From: DASPKW01 sp038244055
Lineage (GTDB): Bacteria > Planctomycetota > Phycisphaerae > Tepidisphaerales > Tepidisphaeraceae
Direction: 5' to 3'
DNA length: 7,045 nt
Assembly: GCA_038244055.1 (NCBI GenBank)
Contig: JBBRTW010000391.1
Location: forward strand, 1-7,045
In this document: positions 6,463 to 7,045 of the stretch, in pieces
Position numbering within the stretch: position 1 is the stretch's first letter
Layout: every line of letters starts with the position of its first letter
Position numbers and translations under genes: made by a program
Notes under the pieces: generated by a model
Told to the model about the DNA's origin: nothing
Database searches by the model: none
Seen by the model: only the letters and a program-made list of their open reading frames with translations

Positions 6463-6468
6463 TCGCAT

Positions 6469-7045
6469 TTAGAAGTATCCCTCCCGCTTCTTCTGCTCCA
6501 TGCTCCCCGCCTCATCGTGATCGATCATCCTCCCCTGTCTCTCGCTGTTCCGCGCCACCAGCATCTCCTGAATGATCTCCGGCAAAGTCGTCGCCGTGCT
6601 CTCGATCGCGCCGGTGAGCGGGTAGCAGCCCAGCGTGCGGAAGCGCACGACCTTATTCTGCGGCACTTCCCCCGGCAGCAGCTTCATCCGTTCATCATCC
6701 ACCATGATCAGGTTGCCATCGCGCTCGACCACCGGGCGAGGGGCGGCGAAATAAAGAGGGACAATGGGGATATTGTCGAGGTGGATGTACTGCCAGACAT
6801 CCAGCTCGGTCCAGTTCGACAGCGGGAAGACGCGGATCGATTCCCCCTTGTTGACCTTGCCGTTGTAAAGGTTCCACAGCTCCGGCCGCTGGTTCTTGGG
6901 GTCCCACTGGTGCAGCTTATCCCGAAACGAATAAACGCGCTCCTTGGCCCGCGACTTCTCCTCATCGCGCCGGGCCCCGCCGAAGGCCGCATCGAAACCG
7001 TACTTGTTCAGCGCCTGCTTGAGCCCCTCGGTCTTCATGACGGTC
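6469..7045 (-). CDS. cysD: Sulfate adenylyltransferase small subunit CysD, C-terminal part (5' end outside window)
   Basis: This is the catalytic subunit of ATP sulfurylase; with CysN it makes APS from ATP and sulfate in sulfate assimilation. The frame stays open past the Met at 7038 to the window edge (…TVMKTEGL), and E. coli CysD has matching residues inside the protein, so that Met is internal and roughly the N-terminal third, including the PP-loop SGGKDS region, lies outside. Visible family blocks are GFDAAFGGARRDEEKSRAKE, NKGESIRVFPLSNWTE, DVWQYI, VRFRTLGCYPLTGAIES, SERQGR, and the terminal KKREGYF. The C-terminus is complete and normal. cysNC would be expected immediately downstream but is 714 nt away, behind an antisense mazEF pair. 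The identity is very secure because CysD is highly conserved. Confidence 0.97.
   Translation of the reverse strand, partial: TVMKTEGLKQALNKYGFDAAFGGARRDEEKSRAKERVYSFRDKLHQWDPKNQRPELWNLYNGKVNKGESIRVFPLSNWTELDVWQYIHLDNIPIVPLYFAAPRPVVERDGNLIMVDDERMKLLPGEVPQNKVVRFRTLGCYPLTGAIESTATTLPEIIQEMLVARNSERQGRMIDHDEAGSMEQKKREGYF

Noticed and set aside
5776..6468. A 230-codon minus-strand ORF opening directly after the cysD stop codon, in the same frame as both cysD and cysNC, and spanning all of mazEF.
   Set aside because: Its product is a Ser/Arg-rich, low-complexity sequence with no recognisable motif, while the opposite strand carries clear MazE and MazF motifs with a promoter and ribosome-binding site. 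The shared frame is a one-in-three coincidence.
5755..6468. mazEF as a recent foreign insertion on the basis of base composition.
   Set aside because: Counting GC in a few 60-nt lines of mazEF gave values close to those of lines in cysNC and cysD, and no flanking direct repeats stood out, so composition alone does not support recent transfer.

Overview
The window reads as a moderately GC-rich bacterial chromosome, most likely Planctomycetota. That placement rests on the adjacent pair of a DUF1549/DUF1553-type (planctomycete surface/cytochrome) protein and a twin-arginine-exported DUF1501 protein, which is typical of Planctomycetota and also found in some Verrucomicrobiota. No finer placement is possible from the sequence alone. 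I see no rRNA, tRNA, CRISPR array, IS element or phage gene.

Left part (1-3799, + strand): the 3' end of a DUF1553 gene, then 9 nt later a complete DUF1501 gene. After a 132-nt gap holding a strong 12-bp hairpin come a secreted ThuA-like gene and a 33-codon small ORF whose ATG overlaps the ThuA stop codon (TAATG). These are probably secreted or envelope proteins used in breakdown of complex carbon. Their substrate cannot be read from the sequence.

Right part (3808-7045, - strand): sulfate-activation genes. cysD (ATP sulfurylase small subunit) is cut by the right edge, and cysNC encodes a CysN GTPase fused to an APS-kinase-like domain. These two genes are normally adjacent. Here they are separated by 714 nt that hold a complete mazE-mazF toxin-antitoxin pair on the opposite (+) strand, so that mazF converges on cysD with only 6 nt between stop codons and mazE diverges from cysNC. 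The mazE promoter is a good sigma70 match with 17-bp spacing, and its predicted start site falls on the A of the mazE ATG, which would give a leaderless message. Its -35 box overlaps the proposed cysNC start codon.

The points most worth a second look are the antisense toxin-antitoxin pair nested within a sulfate-activation operon (a noncontiguous-operon layout), the APS-kinase domain of CysNC that lacks the Walker A Ser/Thr and the first Asp of the DGDN motif, and the small ORF coupled to the ThuA gene.
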